Shown one piece after another: positions 1 through 5,244 of a stretch of DNA of 9,346 nucleotides. The position numbers and the translations under genes were made by a program. The notes beneath the pieces were generated by a model. The model saw only the letters and a list, made by a program, of their open reading frames with translations, searched no databases and had not been told where the DNA came from. This DNA is from Bacillota bacterium (GTDB lineage: Bacteria; Bacillota_I; Bacilli_A; Acholeplasmatales; Acholeplasmataceae). The stretch is from contig JAEYXZ010000096.1 of NCBI GenBank assembly GCA_023431045.1, forward strand, positions 1-9,346, read 5' to 3'. The first letter of the stretch is position 1; every line of letters begins with the position of its first letter.

Positions 1-247
1 CCATCGTGTTAATATCTGATCCAAAGATTTGTTGAGCAGCTGGTTTTTCAACCTCTGTCATATAAAGCATTTCCATGGTTCTTTCATTTTGAAAAAAGAT
101 TCCTTTATCGGAAACCATTTCAGCAAAGACGACTCCTGCACCATATTCTCTTGCAAGTAATCTAAATGGTGAGTTTGATACTCCAGCCATCGGTGCTAAT
201 ATTAATTTATTTTTTACTTCGTAAGGTCCTAATTTAAAACTCATCAT
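1..247 (-). CDS. dusB: tRNA-dihydrouridine synthase DusB, N-terminal part
   Basis: Flavin-dependent enzyme that reduces specific uridines of tRNA to dihydrouridine in the cytoplasm. Only the first 82 or so codons are present; the gene runs off the left edge. The visible part is the start of a Dus TIM barrel: the FMN-binding LAPMAGVSNSPFR stretch, then the family's AEMVSDK segment, and a KPAAQQIFGSD stretch matching the strand before the next barrel loop. The sequence closely follows what I recall of the Bacillus DusB N-terminus. Two adjacent ATG codons (247 and 244) are possible starts; GGTGAT just upstream serves either, and 244 would match the Bacillus length better. It is divergent from hslO. 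Possible -10 boxes (TATGAT at 272-267 or TGA-TAAAAT at 270-262) lack a convincing -35, so the promoter is not called. Confidence 0.93.
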   Translation of the reverse strand, partial: MMSFKLGPYEVKNKLILAPMAGVSNSPFRLLAREYGAGVVFAEMVSDKGIFFQNERTMEMLYMTEVEKPAAQQIFGSDINTM

Positions 248-294
248 AATCACCGCGCTATATTTTATCATAATTACTTACAATTACCACCCAT

Positions 295-324
295 TTGGTC
301 TCTTTACGTAAAATAGGGTATAAT
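295..324 (+). promoter_or_regulatory. Promoter of hslO
   Basis: A perfect -10 box TATAAT lies at 319-324. A weak -35 TTGGTC (3 of 6 consensus bases) sits at 295-300 with an 18-base spacer. Transcription would start near 331, giving a leader of about 18 nt that contains the GAGGT ribosome binding site. No CIRCE heat-shock element or other clear operator is visible nearby. Confidence 0.6.
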
Positions 325-348
325 TAACATCATCTAATAGAGGTATTT

Positions 349-1236
349 ATGAAAGACTACACAGTGATTGCTCTTGCTTATCAAGATCAAATTAGAATTT
401 ATGCTTCAACTTCCAGACATCTCGTTGATTTATCTAGAAAATATCATCAAACAAAACCTACTGCAACAGCTGCGATGGGTCGTTTTTTAACTGCATCTGC
501 AATGATTTCATTAATGTATAAAGACGGTGAAAGATTGGCATTTAAAATTCAAGGTGATGGACCTATTGAAGAAATGCGTGTCGAAGCTAAAAACGGAATC
601 GTCAAATCAACCATTAAAAATCCTGATGTTTATATGGTTTATGAAGATGGTCCTAAACAAGGAAAACTAAATGTCGGTAAAGCGGTTGGTCGTGGCTATC
701 TTCATATGACCAAAGATTACAAAGGACACTACTTTACTTCTTCTTCACCTTTACAAACTGGTGAAATTGGTGATGACTTTACTTATTACTTTGCAACTTC
801 TGAACAAACCCCTGCTGCAGTTGGACTAGGTGTACTTGTTTCAAATGGTGCTAAAGTCATTGCTGCTGGTGGATTCATTGTTCAAGTATTACCTCACACG
901 TCCAATGACGTCATTACACAAGTAGAAAAACAAATTTCTCTGATTCCATCCATAACTGATTTATTAATAACTGGACAAACCCCAGAGGATATCATTCACT
1001 TAATTTCAAATGGTACTGAAAAAATTCTAGAAACAAAAGAAATCAAGTATCGCTGTGGGTGTTCAAAAGCACGATATAGAAAATCACTTGGGGCACTTAA
1101 CGTTGAGTCTTTAGAAGAAATGTTACATGAGGACAAACAAGCAGAAATCATTTGTCAGTATTGTGGAAAAAAATATATTTTTGACGCTATCGAACTACAA
1201 GAATTAATTGATAAAAAGAAAAAAATCAAGGGATAA
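349..1236 (+). CDS. hslO: Hsp33 redox-regulated holdase chaperone
   Basis: Cytoplasmic chaperone switched on by oxidative unfolding; it holds unfolding proteins until reducing conditions return. The 295-aa product has the usual family length. The N-terminal substrate-binding domain shows the TATAAMGRFLTAS and FKIQGDGPIEEM signatures. The C-terminal redox switch has the four zinc-binding cysteines in the classical CxC plus CxxC arrangement: C236, C238, C269 and C272. In the reduced state these bind zinc, and disulfide formation activates the chaperone (family knowledge). The start ATG has an AGAGGT ribosome binding site 4 to 5 bases upstream. The gene is transcribed alone: it is divergent from dusB and convergent with glnA, with a terminator at its stop codon. 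In Bacillus subtilis hslO lies just downstream of ftsH, so its place here is a rearranged version of that cluster. Confidence 0.97.
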   Translation: MKDYTVIALAYQDQIRIYASTSRHLVDLSRKYHQTKPTATAAMGRFLTASAMISLMYKDGERLAFKIQGDGPIEEMRVEAKNGIVKSTIKNPDVYMVYEDGPKQGKLNVGKAVGRGYLHMTKDYKGHYFTSSSPLQTGEIGDDFTYYFATSEQTPAAVGLGVLVSNGAKVIAAGGFIVQVLPHTSNDVITQVEKQISLIPSITDLLITGQTPEDIIHLISNGTEKILETKEIKYRCGCSKARYRKSLGALNVESLEEMLHEDKQAEIICQYCGKKYIFDAIELQELIDKKKKIKG

Positions 1237-1252
1237 TACTTCCTTGATTTTT
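1221..1252. terminator. Bidirectional terminator between hslO and glnA
   Basis: The arms AAAAATCAAGG (1221-1231) and CCTTGATTTTT (1242-1252) are perfectly complementary across a 10-nt loop. T-rich sequence follows on both strands, so the hairpin can end hslO transcription rightward and glnA transcription leftward. The hslO stop codon (1234-1236) lies in the loop, and the glnA stop codon (1253-1251) overlaps the other end of the stem. Confidence 0.85.
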
Positions 1253-2588
1253 AATATTTACTCAAGTATTCATCAATCTCCCATTGCGAGATATGAGTCT
1301 TATATGAATCCCATTCTTTTTGTTTAGCATCAAGTAGTTTTTCAGTTAAATGTTTTCCTAGTACATCCTTAATCAGTGTTCCTTTATTAAATTCTTTAAT
1401 CGCCTCTTCAAGCGATGATGGTACTGATTCAATCCCCATTTGATCACGCTCTTTTTGTGATACTTTAAAGAGATTAATTTCAATTGGTTTAATCTTTGTT
1501 TGATGACTAATTCCATCGAGTCCAGATGCTAGAATACTGGCAAAAGCTAAATACGGATTAGCGGTTGGATCAACACTTCTTACCTCAACTCTAGTTGATT
1601 GACCTCTAGTTGCAGGGATACGAATTAATGAGGAACGATTTGCTTCACTCCATGCAATATAAACGGGGGCTTCATATCCCGGAATTAATCTCTTATATGA
1701 ATTCACTGTTGGGTTCGTGATTAAACAAAACTCCTTTGTATGCGTTAAAATACCACCAATAAAATACTCTGCTATTTCGCTTAGTTTATTCTTAGTTGTT
1801 GGATCATAAAATACATTCTTACCATCTAAATCTGCAAGTGATGTATTTGTGTGCATTCCAGAACCATTAATACCTGCAACAGGTTTAGGCATAAAAGTTG
1901 CATGATATCCATGTCTTAATGCAACATTCTTAACGACTAGCTTAAATGTTTGAATGTTATCTGCAGCTTCAAGAGCATTATCAAATTGGAAGTTAATTTC
2001 ATGTTGACCATAGGCAACCTCATGATGAGCCGCCTCAATAATAAATCCTAGTTTTTGAAGTTCAAGTGAAATGTCTCTTCTCACATTCTCACTTGCATCA
2101 ATCGGTGATAAATCAAAGTAACCACCAAAGTCAGTATGTTCTAATGTTGGTTTTCGTTGTTCATCTAATTTAAACAAAAAGAACTCAAGTTCACATCCGA
2201 CATTAAATCTAGAGAATCCTTGTTCTCTCATTAAAGTGAGTTGTCGTTTTAAGATGTGTCTTGGGTCCCCTTCAAATGGTGATCCGTTTGGACGATGAAT
2301 ATCACAGATTAATCTAGCAACTTGGCCGCTCTTATAACTTTCCCAAGGGAGAATTAACCAGGTACTTAAATCGGGATATAAAAACATATCCGCTTCTTGG
2401 ATTCTAACAAATCCTTCAATCGAAGAACCATCAAACATCTGTTCGTTATTAAGTACCTTTTCAATCTTCCAAGCGGGTACTTCAACGTTTTTAATGGTTC
2501 CCAGCATATCCGTAAACATTAACCTAATGTATCGAATATCTTGAGTCTTAATGTCATCTATAATTGATTGTTTCGTGTGTTTATCCAT
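1251..2588 (-). CDS. glnA: Glutamine synthetase, type I (GSI-alpha-like)
   Basis: Makes glutamine from glutamate, ammonia and ATP; the family works as a cytoplasmic dodecamer. The chosen start gives 445 aa, almost the length of Bacillus GlnA (444). Visible motifs include DGSS (53-56), the metal-ligand segment GCELEFF (131-137), HHEVAYGQHE (188-197), NGSGMH (241-246), NPTVNSYKRL (292-301), the flap YEAP (305-308) and RIPATRG (323-329). Arg62 in GFVRI matches the glutamine-feedback arginine of Bacillus-type GSI-alpha. The adenylylation site and insert of GSI-beta are not apparent. Two usually conserved positions differ: C132 where proline is usual (GPE), and Y193 where proline is usual (VAPGQHE). 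ATG 2588 is chosen because GGAGG sits 8 bases upstream and the promoter occupies the region an earlier ATG (2633) would translate. It is monocistronic; I see no GlnR/TnrA-type site. Confidence 0.95.
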   Translation of the reverse strand: MDKHTKQSIIDDIKTQDIRYIRLMFTDMLGTIKNVEVPAWKIEKVLNNEQMFDGSSIEGFVRIQEADMFLYPDLSTWLILPWESYKSGQVARLICDIHRPNGSPFEGDPRHILKRQLTLMREQGFSRFNVGCELEFFLFKLDEQRKPTLEHTDFGGYFDLSPIDASENVRRDISLELQKLGFIIEAAHHEVAYGQHEINFQFDNALEAADNIQTFKLVVKNVALRHGYHATFMPKPVAGINGSGMHTNTSLADLDGKNVFYDPTTKNKLSEIAEYFIGGILTHTKEFCLITNPTVNSYKRLIPGYEAPVYIAWSEANRSSLIRIPATRGQSTRVEVRSVDPTANPYLAFASILASGLDGISHQTKIKPIEINLFKVSQKERDQMGIESVPSSLEEAIKEFNKGTLIKDVLGKHLTEKLLDAKQKEWDSYKTHISQWEIDEYLSKY

Positions 2589-2596
2589 CAGCTCAT

Positions 2597-2601
2597 CCTC
2601 C
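2597..2601 (-). promoter_or_regulatory. Ribosome binding site deciding the glnA start
   Basis: GGAGG on the minus strand, 8 bases before ATG 2588. It rules out the longer reading frame beginning at 2633, which would add 15 residues absent from the family. Confidence 0.9.
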
Positions 2602-2617
2602 AATAATTTTGCTTTTA

Positions 2618-2646
2618 ATTCTACACGAAACAAATCATAGCGTCAA
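2618..2646 (-). promoter_or_regulatory. Promoter of glnA
   Basis: On the minus strand, -35 TTGACG (2646-2641) and -10 TAGAAT (2623-2618) are separated by exactly 17 bases, each one base from consensus. Transcription would begin near 2611, giving a short leader of about 23 nt. Confidence 0.85.
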
Positions 2647-2689
2647 ATGTTTTTCTCAAAAAAGTCTAATATGGTTTATAAGAATTGCA

Positions 2690-2737
2690 TTGATGGTGTA
2701 TAAATACTAAAAATACGCTTAAATATGTATTAATGTT
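2690..2737. repeat. Diverged direct repeat, copy 1 (glnA side of the island)
   Basis: This stretch contains TTGATGGT (2690-2697), AAATACTAAA (2702-2711) and TGTATTAATGTT (2726-2737). All three recur in the same orientation upstream of the secreted-protein gene (4314-4321, 4332-4341 and 4253-4264). The first two keep their order; the third is in a different relative place. It lies between the end of the small membrane gene and the glnA promoter. The rest of 2647-2808 holds no gene. It has two weak AT-only hairpins (2744-2758 and 2712-2731, the latter followed by T's on the minus strand) but no strong terminator for the island transcript. Confidence 0.4.
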
Positions 2738-2808
2738 CGATATATAAAACTCTTTTATTATTTGGTTATCCTCATTTATGTCATATCATTTTTGTATAAA
2801 TCGGTTAC

Positions 2809-3036
2809 TTATCTTCTCTTTATATTTGGTACTACATAGACTTCACAAAGAAAACCTATTATGCATGATACAAATACAATTATCCAAAAATCAATTATTT
2901 TCTCGTGATATTCACCGCTAAATGTATATTCACTTGATGTCAAATACATGATTCGTATCGATGATATAACTAAAAATAATAATAATATTAGGATTCTGAT
3001 AATGGTAAATACCTTCGATAATTTATCTGTTTTCAT
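2809..3036 (-). CDS. Small two-helix membrane protein of unknown function
   Basis: I do not recognise a family. The 75-aa product has a basic N-terminus (K2, K5, K8), a hydrophobic helix at about 10-31, a polar loop of about 15 residues containing GEYHEK, a second helix at about 47-68 and a basic tail ending KRR. By the positive-inside rule both ends face the cytoplasm and the loop faces outside. The start is placed at ATG 3036, one base after the stop of the upstream secreted-protein gene. GGAAG lies 8 bases before it, inside the upstream gene's last codons, which suggests translational coupling. An ATG at 3051 in the same frame would add five residues but has no ribosome binding site. The tight linkage suggests the two proteins work together; an immunity, anchoring or accessory role is only a guess. 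Confidence 0.65.
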   Translation of the reverse strand: MKTDKLSKVFTIIRILILLLFLVISSIRIMYLTSSEYTFSGEYHEKIIDFWIIVFVSCIIGFLCEVYVVPNIKRR

Positions 3037-3037
3037 A

Positions 3038-4231
3038 TTATAAACTTCCATTCGGTATTAATAAATCAAAAGTAGTTGTATGAGCAATGGTTTTATACTC
3101 ATCAAAAGGCCAATACCATGAACCCTTTTTAACTACTTCAAATCTTACTTCAATAGTTGCTTTTCCATTAGTTGGCATTACAGGAGTTGCTCTTTTAGAT
3201 TCAACTAAAATACCCGGATATACATTAACAGCAATATCATTATCGTGATTGAATCCTGTGTACTCCCATGCTGCCCCTTCACTTTGGCTTAGCCATTGAC
3301 TATTTTGGGAAGGATAAGTTTGTACCCACTGCTCTTGATAGTGGTATGCATATGTGGTATTAAAAGTAAATGCTGAATTTACGTTTAATCCAAACCCATT
3401 ATCCCCCGTACTTACACCAGCGGATTCTGTTCGCCCCCAAGTGAAACTTACATCATAACCCGAGGTGATAGTTTTATATTGAGCATTATTCTTTGGCCAA
3501 TAGTCCAATGCATTAGGCATTGCACTATACCAAACGCCATATCCATATTGAACTGATTTATTAAACTTCACATTAACCGTTGCATAGTTACTTAACCAAT
3601 TATCATCATAATTAGATTCGATCGCAGCACGACCCGATGTAAACTGTACACTGTTCTCAATCCTAAACAAGTATTTACCGTTATTAGTATATCTGAATAC
3701 AAGATAGTTCAAGACTAAGTAACCCCGATTATTTTCACCAATAATTATATCTGTATAATTTGCATATGCAGATTCAAAATCTGTTGTCTCCGTAATTAAG
3801 TTTAGATTCTTCGATAATTGTTGAGAATAGTTAACAGCTGAGTCTACAAAAACTTCATTAATTTTCGCCTTAATGACATTGTTTAAAGTTGAGCCTAAAA
3901 CCGTTTTTTGATAAAGAGTGCCATTTTTATAGAATCTTGACATTGCATATATATAATTTGATTTAACGGCTGATTCGTGTAAATTTGCAGTATTGTTTGT
4001 GTTGTAATAAAGCAACAATAAATCTTGGTTTTCATTTTGTTGATTGTAGTACTCATTGAGAGTATCTAAACTTACATTTTTAAGAAATATGATGTTTTGA
4101 TCTAAACTAGTCACACTTGATTCACTAGACTCCATCAAATCATATTCATAAAATTGGTTTTCAACTGCATATACATTTTCTATCATTATGACTAATATTA
4201 CTAACATGAATCCAATAATAAACTTTTTCAT
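3038..4231 (-). CDS. Secreted protein, candidate leukocidin/alpha-haemolysin-like beta-barrel pore former
   Basis: A 397-aa product with a clear Sec signal peptide: KK at 2-3, hydrophobic core 4-17, likely cleavage after VYA (20-22). There is no LPxTG motif and no lipobox. From about residue 205 the order of motifs resembles the leukocidin/haemolysin family: NWLSNYATVNVKF (211-223) like the family's W-x-A-x-V strand; DYWPKN (243-248) like the DYxPxN segment before the stem; a glycine-containing stretch of alternating polar and nonpolar residues (258-298) like the membrane-inserting hairpin; YQEQWVQT (298-305) like YxQExxxxT after the stem; VYPGILVESKR (337-347) like the YGNxLFxxxR rim; and ATIEVRFEVV (358-367) like the late cap strand. 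The rim region is shorter than in staphylococcal toxins. Residues 23-200 are an N-terminal region about 115 aa longer than in alpha-haemolysin, with no resemblance I recognise. The motifs were compared from memory, so the fold is inferred; gene and secretion are firm. Confidence 0.6.
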   Translation of the reverse strand: MKKFIIGFMLVILVIMIENVYAVENQFYEYDLMESSESSVTSLDQNIIFLKNVSLDTLNEYYNQQNENQDLLLLYYNTNNTANLHESAVKSNYIYAMSRFYKNGTLYQKTVLGSTLNNVIKAKINEVFVDSAVNYSQQLSKNLNLITETTDFESAYANYTDIIIGENNRGYLVLNYLVFRYTNNGKYLFRIENSVQFTSGRAAIESNYDDNWLSNYATVNVKFNKSVQYGYGVWYSAMPNALDYWPKNNAQYKTITSGYDVSFTWGRTESAGVSTGDNGFGLNVNSAFTFNTTYAYHYQEQWVQTYPSQNSQWLSQSEGAAWEYTGFNHDNDIAVNVYPGILVESKRATPVMPTNGKATIEVRFEVVKKGSWYWPFDEYKTIAHTTTFDLLIPNGSL

Positions 4232-4243
4232 TCTCCTTTACCT
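4232..4243 (-). promoter_or_regulatory. Unusual ribosome binding region of the secreted-protein gene
   Basis: The strong GGAG (4236-4233) ends only one base before ATG 4231, too close for normal use. A weaker AGGT (4243-4240) has the normal 8-base spacing. No other in-frame start would preserve the signal peptide: the next ATG (codon 9) has no site and removes the lysines. Initiation may therefore be weak or controlled. Confidence 0.5.
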
Positions 4244-4252
4244 ATTCAGTGT

Positions 4253-4346
4253 TGTATTAATGTTGACTTGCTGAAACAGTTATCCTTTCTTTATAATTTT
4301 CATATGTTTATACTTGATGGTACCGCATACAAAATACTAAATTTAC
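4253..4346. repeat. Diverged direct repeat, copy 2 (upstream of the secreted-protein gene)
   Basis: Shares TTGATGGT (4314-4321), AAATACTAAA (4332-4341) and the exact 12-mer TGTATTAATGTT (4253-4264) with 2690-2737. Read on the minus strand, both copies also continue into TATAAACCATAT (glnA side) or TATAAACATAT (here), so the similarity extends over roughly 50 to 70 bases with small gaps. Confidence 0.4.
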
Positions 4347-4450
4347 ACTAGAATGTTATATTTATTTATCGGACAATGAAATTAATAAGTTGATTGACTT
4401 ATAATATGAAGAACATAGAATATATTAATCACAGAGTATACTTTTCAGTG

Positions 4451-4477
4451 ACACTACCTTTTATTTCAGGCAAGTGT
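4451..4477 (-). other. Stem-loop in the leader
   Basis: On the minus strand ACACTTGCCT (4477-4468) pairs with AGGTAGTGT (4459-4451) around an 8-nt loop, with one bulged T and one G-T wobble. No T-tract follows, so it is not an intrinsic terminator; it begins about 30 nt into the predicted leader. Confidence 0.4.
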
Positions 4478-4515
4478 ATAGTTGTTATCAATTTTATTAT
4501 CAATATTTTATGCTC

Positions 4516-4544
4516 ATTATATCATGTGAATAATAGTGAGTCAA
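4516..4544 (-). promoter_or_regulatory. Strong promoter of the secreted-protein operon
   Basis: On the minus strand, -35 TTGACT (4544-4539) lies exactly 17 bases from a perfect -10 TATAAT (4521-4516). The -10 is preceded by TGA, giving an extended -10 as well. It is the best promoter match in the window. It lies downstream of the maf terminator, so the two-gene operon is transcribed independently of maf. Confidence 0.8.
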
Positions 4545-4594
4545 AGGAAGTTATAACTGTAACTAGGGATAAATTCTACTTAAAAATATCTAGT

Positions 4595-4625
4595 AAACAA
4601 AAAAGTGCAAATTATTCTGCACTTT
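4595..4625 (-). terminator. Terminator of maf
   Basis: On the minus strand AAAGTGCA (4625-4618) and TGCACTTT (4609-4602) form a perfect 8-bp stem around an 8-nt loop, and the T-run (six T's, 4604-4599) overlaps the end of the stem. The maf stop codon (4614-4612) lies in the loop. Confidence 0.82.
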
Positions 4626-5190
4626 CAGGTGTTACTCCAAAGCCTTTTAATACTGAAATGACTTTCTTAAGCGGTAATCCCATGATGGTATGAAAATCAC
4701 CATCATAACCTTCAACATATTGTGAACCGTAACCTTGAATACCATAAGCACCAGCTTTATCCATTGGTTCTTTCGTTGCAATATAGGCTAAAATGTCTTC
4801 TTCACTCATTGATTTAAATGTGACATTAGCAACTTCAACAAATCCAACTTCTTGATTGTTTGAAACAATGAAGACCCCGGTATAAACTTGATGCGTTTTA
4901 CCTGATAATCTTCTTAGAATATTCATGGCGTCTGTTTCGTCTTTTGGTTTTCCAATAATATCATGATCTAAGACAACAATGGTATCTGCAGCTAAAACAA
5001 TGTCATTTGGATGACTTGAAAATACCGATTTTGCTTTCGATTCTGCAAGATGTAATACATATTCATCAACCTTCATTTTTGATGCATCAATTGTATCTTC
5101 TTCGAAGTTAGGTTTTGTTAGAAAAAACTTAAAACCAACACTTTCAAGTAGTTCTTTACGACGCGGTGATATACTTGCTAAAATGAGCAT
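4612..5190 (-). CDS. maf: Maf-family nucleoside triphosphate pyrophosphatase
   Basis: Cytoplasmic house-cleaning enzyme that hydrolyses noncanonical or excess nucleoside triphosphates to monophosphate and pyrophosphate; the YhdE-type branch acts on dTTP and UTP. The 192-aa length is normal. Family motifs are all present: SISPRRKELL (6-15) with the phosphate-binding serine and arginines, AADTIV (67-72) with catalytic-site D69, GKPKDETDA (80-88), SGKTHQVYTG (96-105) and the AGAYGIQG segment (146-153). The last motif is typical of the dTTP/UTP branch, so that specificity is likely but inferred. The start has GGGAGAGG about 5 bases upstream. It is divergent from tilS and ends in its own terminator. 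In Bacillus, maf sits beside mreB, so this neighbourhood is different. Confidence 0.93.
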   Translation of the reverse strand: MLILASISPRRKELLESVGFKFFLTKPNFEEDTIDASKMKVDEYVLHLAESKAKSVFSSHPNDIVLAADTIVVLDHDIIGKPKDETDAMNILRRLSGKTHQVYTGVFIVSNNQEVGFVEVANVTFKSMSEEDILAYIATKEPMDKAGAYGIQGYGSQYVEGYDGDFHTIMGLPLKKVISVLKGFGVTPESAE

Positions 5191-5209
5191 AATTGCCTCT
5201 CCCTTAATG

Positions 5210-5218
5210 TGTTATAAT
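5210..5218 (+). promoter_or_regulatory. Extended -10 promoter of the tilS-hpt-ftsH-rqcP operon
   Basis: TGT-TATAAT (extended -10) with TATAAT at 5213-5218. No good -35 is visible at 16-18 bases upstream, which extended -10 promoters tolerate. The start would be near 5225, about 20 nt before the tilS ATG. On the other strand TATAAC (5216-5211) is a possible -10 for maf, so the two promoters would overlap face to face. Confidence 0.6.
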
Positions 5219-5235
5219 GAAGATATCATCTTCAT
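5217..5235. promoter_or_regulatory. 19-bp dyad over the tilS start region (possible operator)
   Basis: ATGAAGAT (5217-5224) and ATCTTCAT (5228-5235) form a perfect 8-bp inverted repeat with a 3-base spacer. It touches the end of the tilS -10 box, covers the expected start site, and lies upstream of the possible maf -10. It could be a repressor site for both genes or a small hairpin at the 5' end of the tilS mRNA. Confidence 0.45.
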
Positions 5236-5244
5236 GGGGGTTCT

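Larger units (their letters stand above)
4232..4509 (-). other. Long untranslated leader of the secreted-protein operon
   Basis: About 278 nt separate the predicted transcription start (near 4509) from ATG 4231. I find no reading frame longer than a few codons with a ribosome binding site on this strand. The leader holds a stem-loop at 4451-4477, a weaker 6-bp hairpin at 4385-4402 (ATAAGT / ACTTAT), and the copy-2 repeat elements (4253-4346). Together with 4510-4611 (promoter plus AT-rich sequence) it explains the gene-free stretch between this operon and maf. I do not recognise a known riboswitch class. Confidence 0.5.

Noticed and set aside
248..348. CIRCE or similar heat-shock operator in front of hslO
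   Set aside because: No long inverted repeat such as TTAGCACTC-N9-GAGTGCTAA is present.
2712..2758. Terminator for the two-gene island
   Set aside because: The hairpins at 2744-2758 (6 AT pairs) and 2712-2731 (5 pairs, then T's on the minus strand) are too weak to call; 3' end mapping would decide.
2589..2808. GlnR/TnrA-type operator upstream of glnA
   Set aside because: No stretch fits TGTNAN7TNACA on either strand.
3037..3051. ATG 3051 as start of the small membrane protein
   Set aside because: It has no ribosome binding site and overlaps the upstream gene by 14 bases, whereas ATG 3036 has GGAAG at 8 bases and directly follows the upstream stop.
4289..4305. Seven-codon upstream peptide on the minus strand in the leader
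   Set aside because: An ATG followed by six codons and TAA exists, but it has no ribosome binding site and no sign of selection.
4385..4402. ATAAGT / ACTTAT inverted repeat as an operator
   Set aside because: A 6-bp mostly AT dyad is expected by chance in such sequence; it is noted only as a weak hairpin in the leader.
4394..4693. Plus-strand open frame of 99 codons
   Set aside because: It begins with TTG without a ribosome binding site, runs through the antisense of the leader, promoter and maf terminator, and its last 80 or so bases are the antisense of maf codons. The protein shows no motif.
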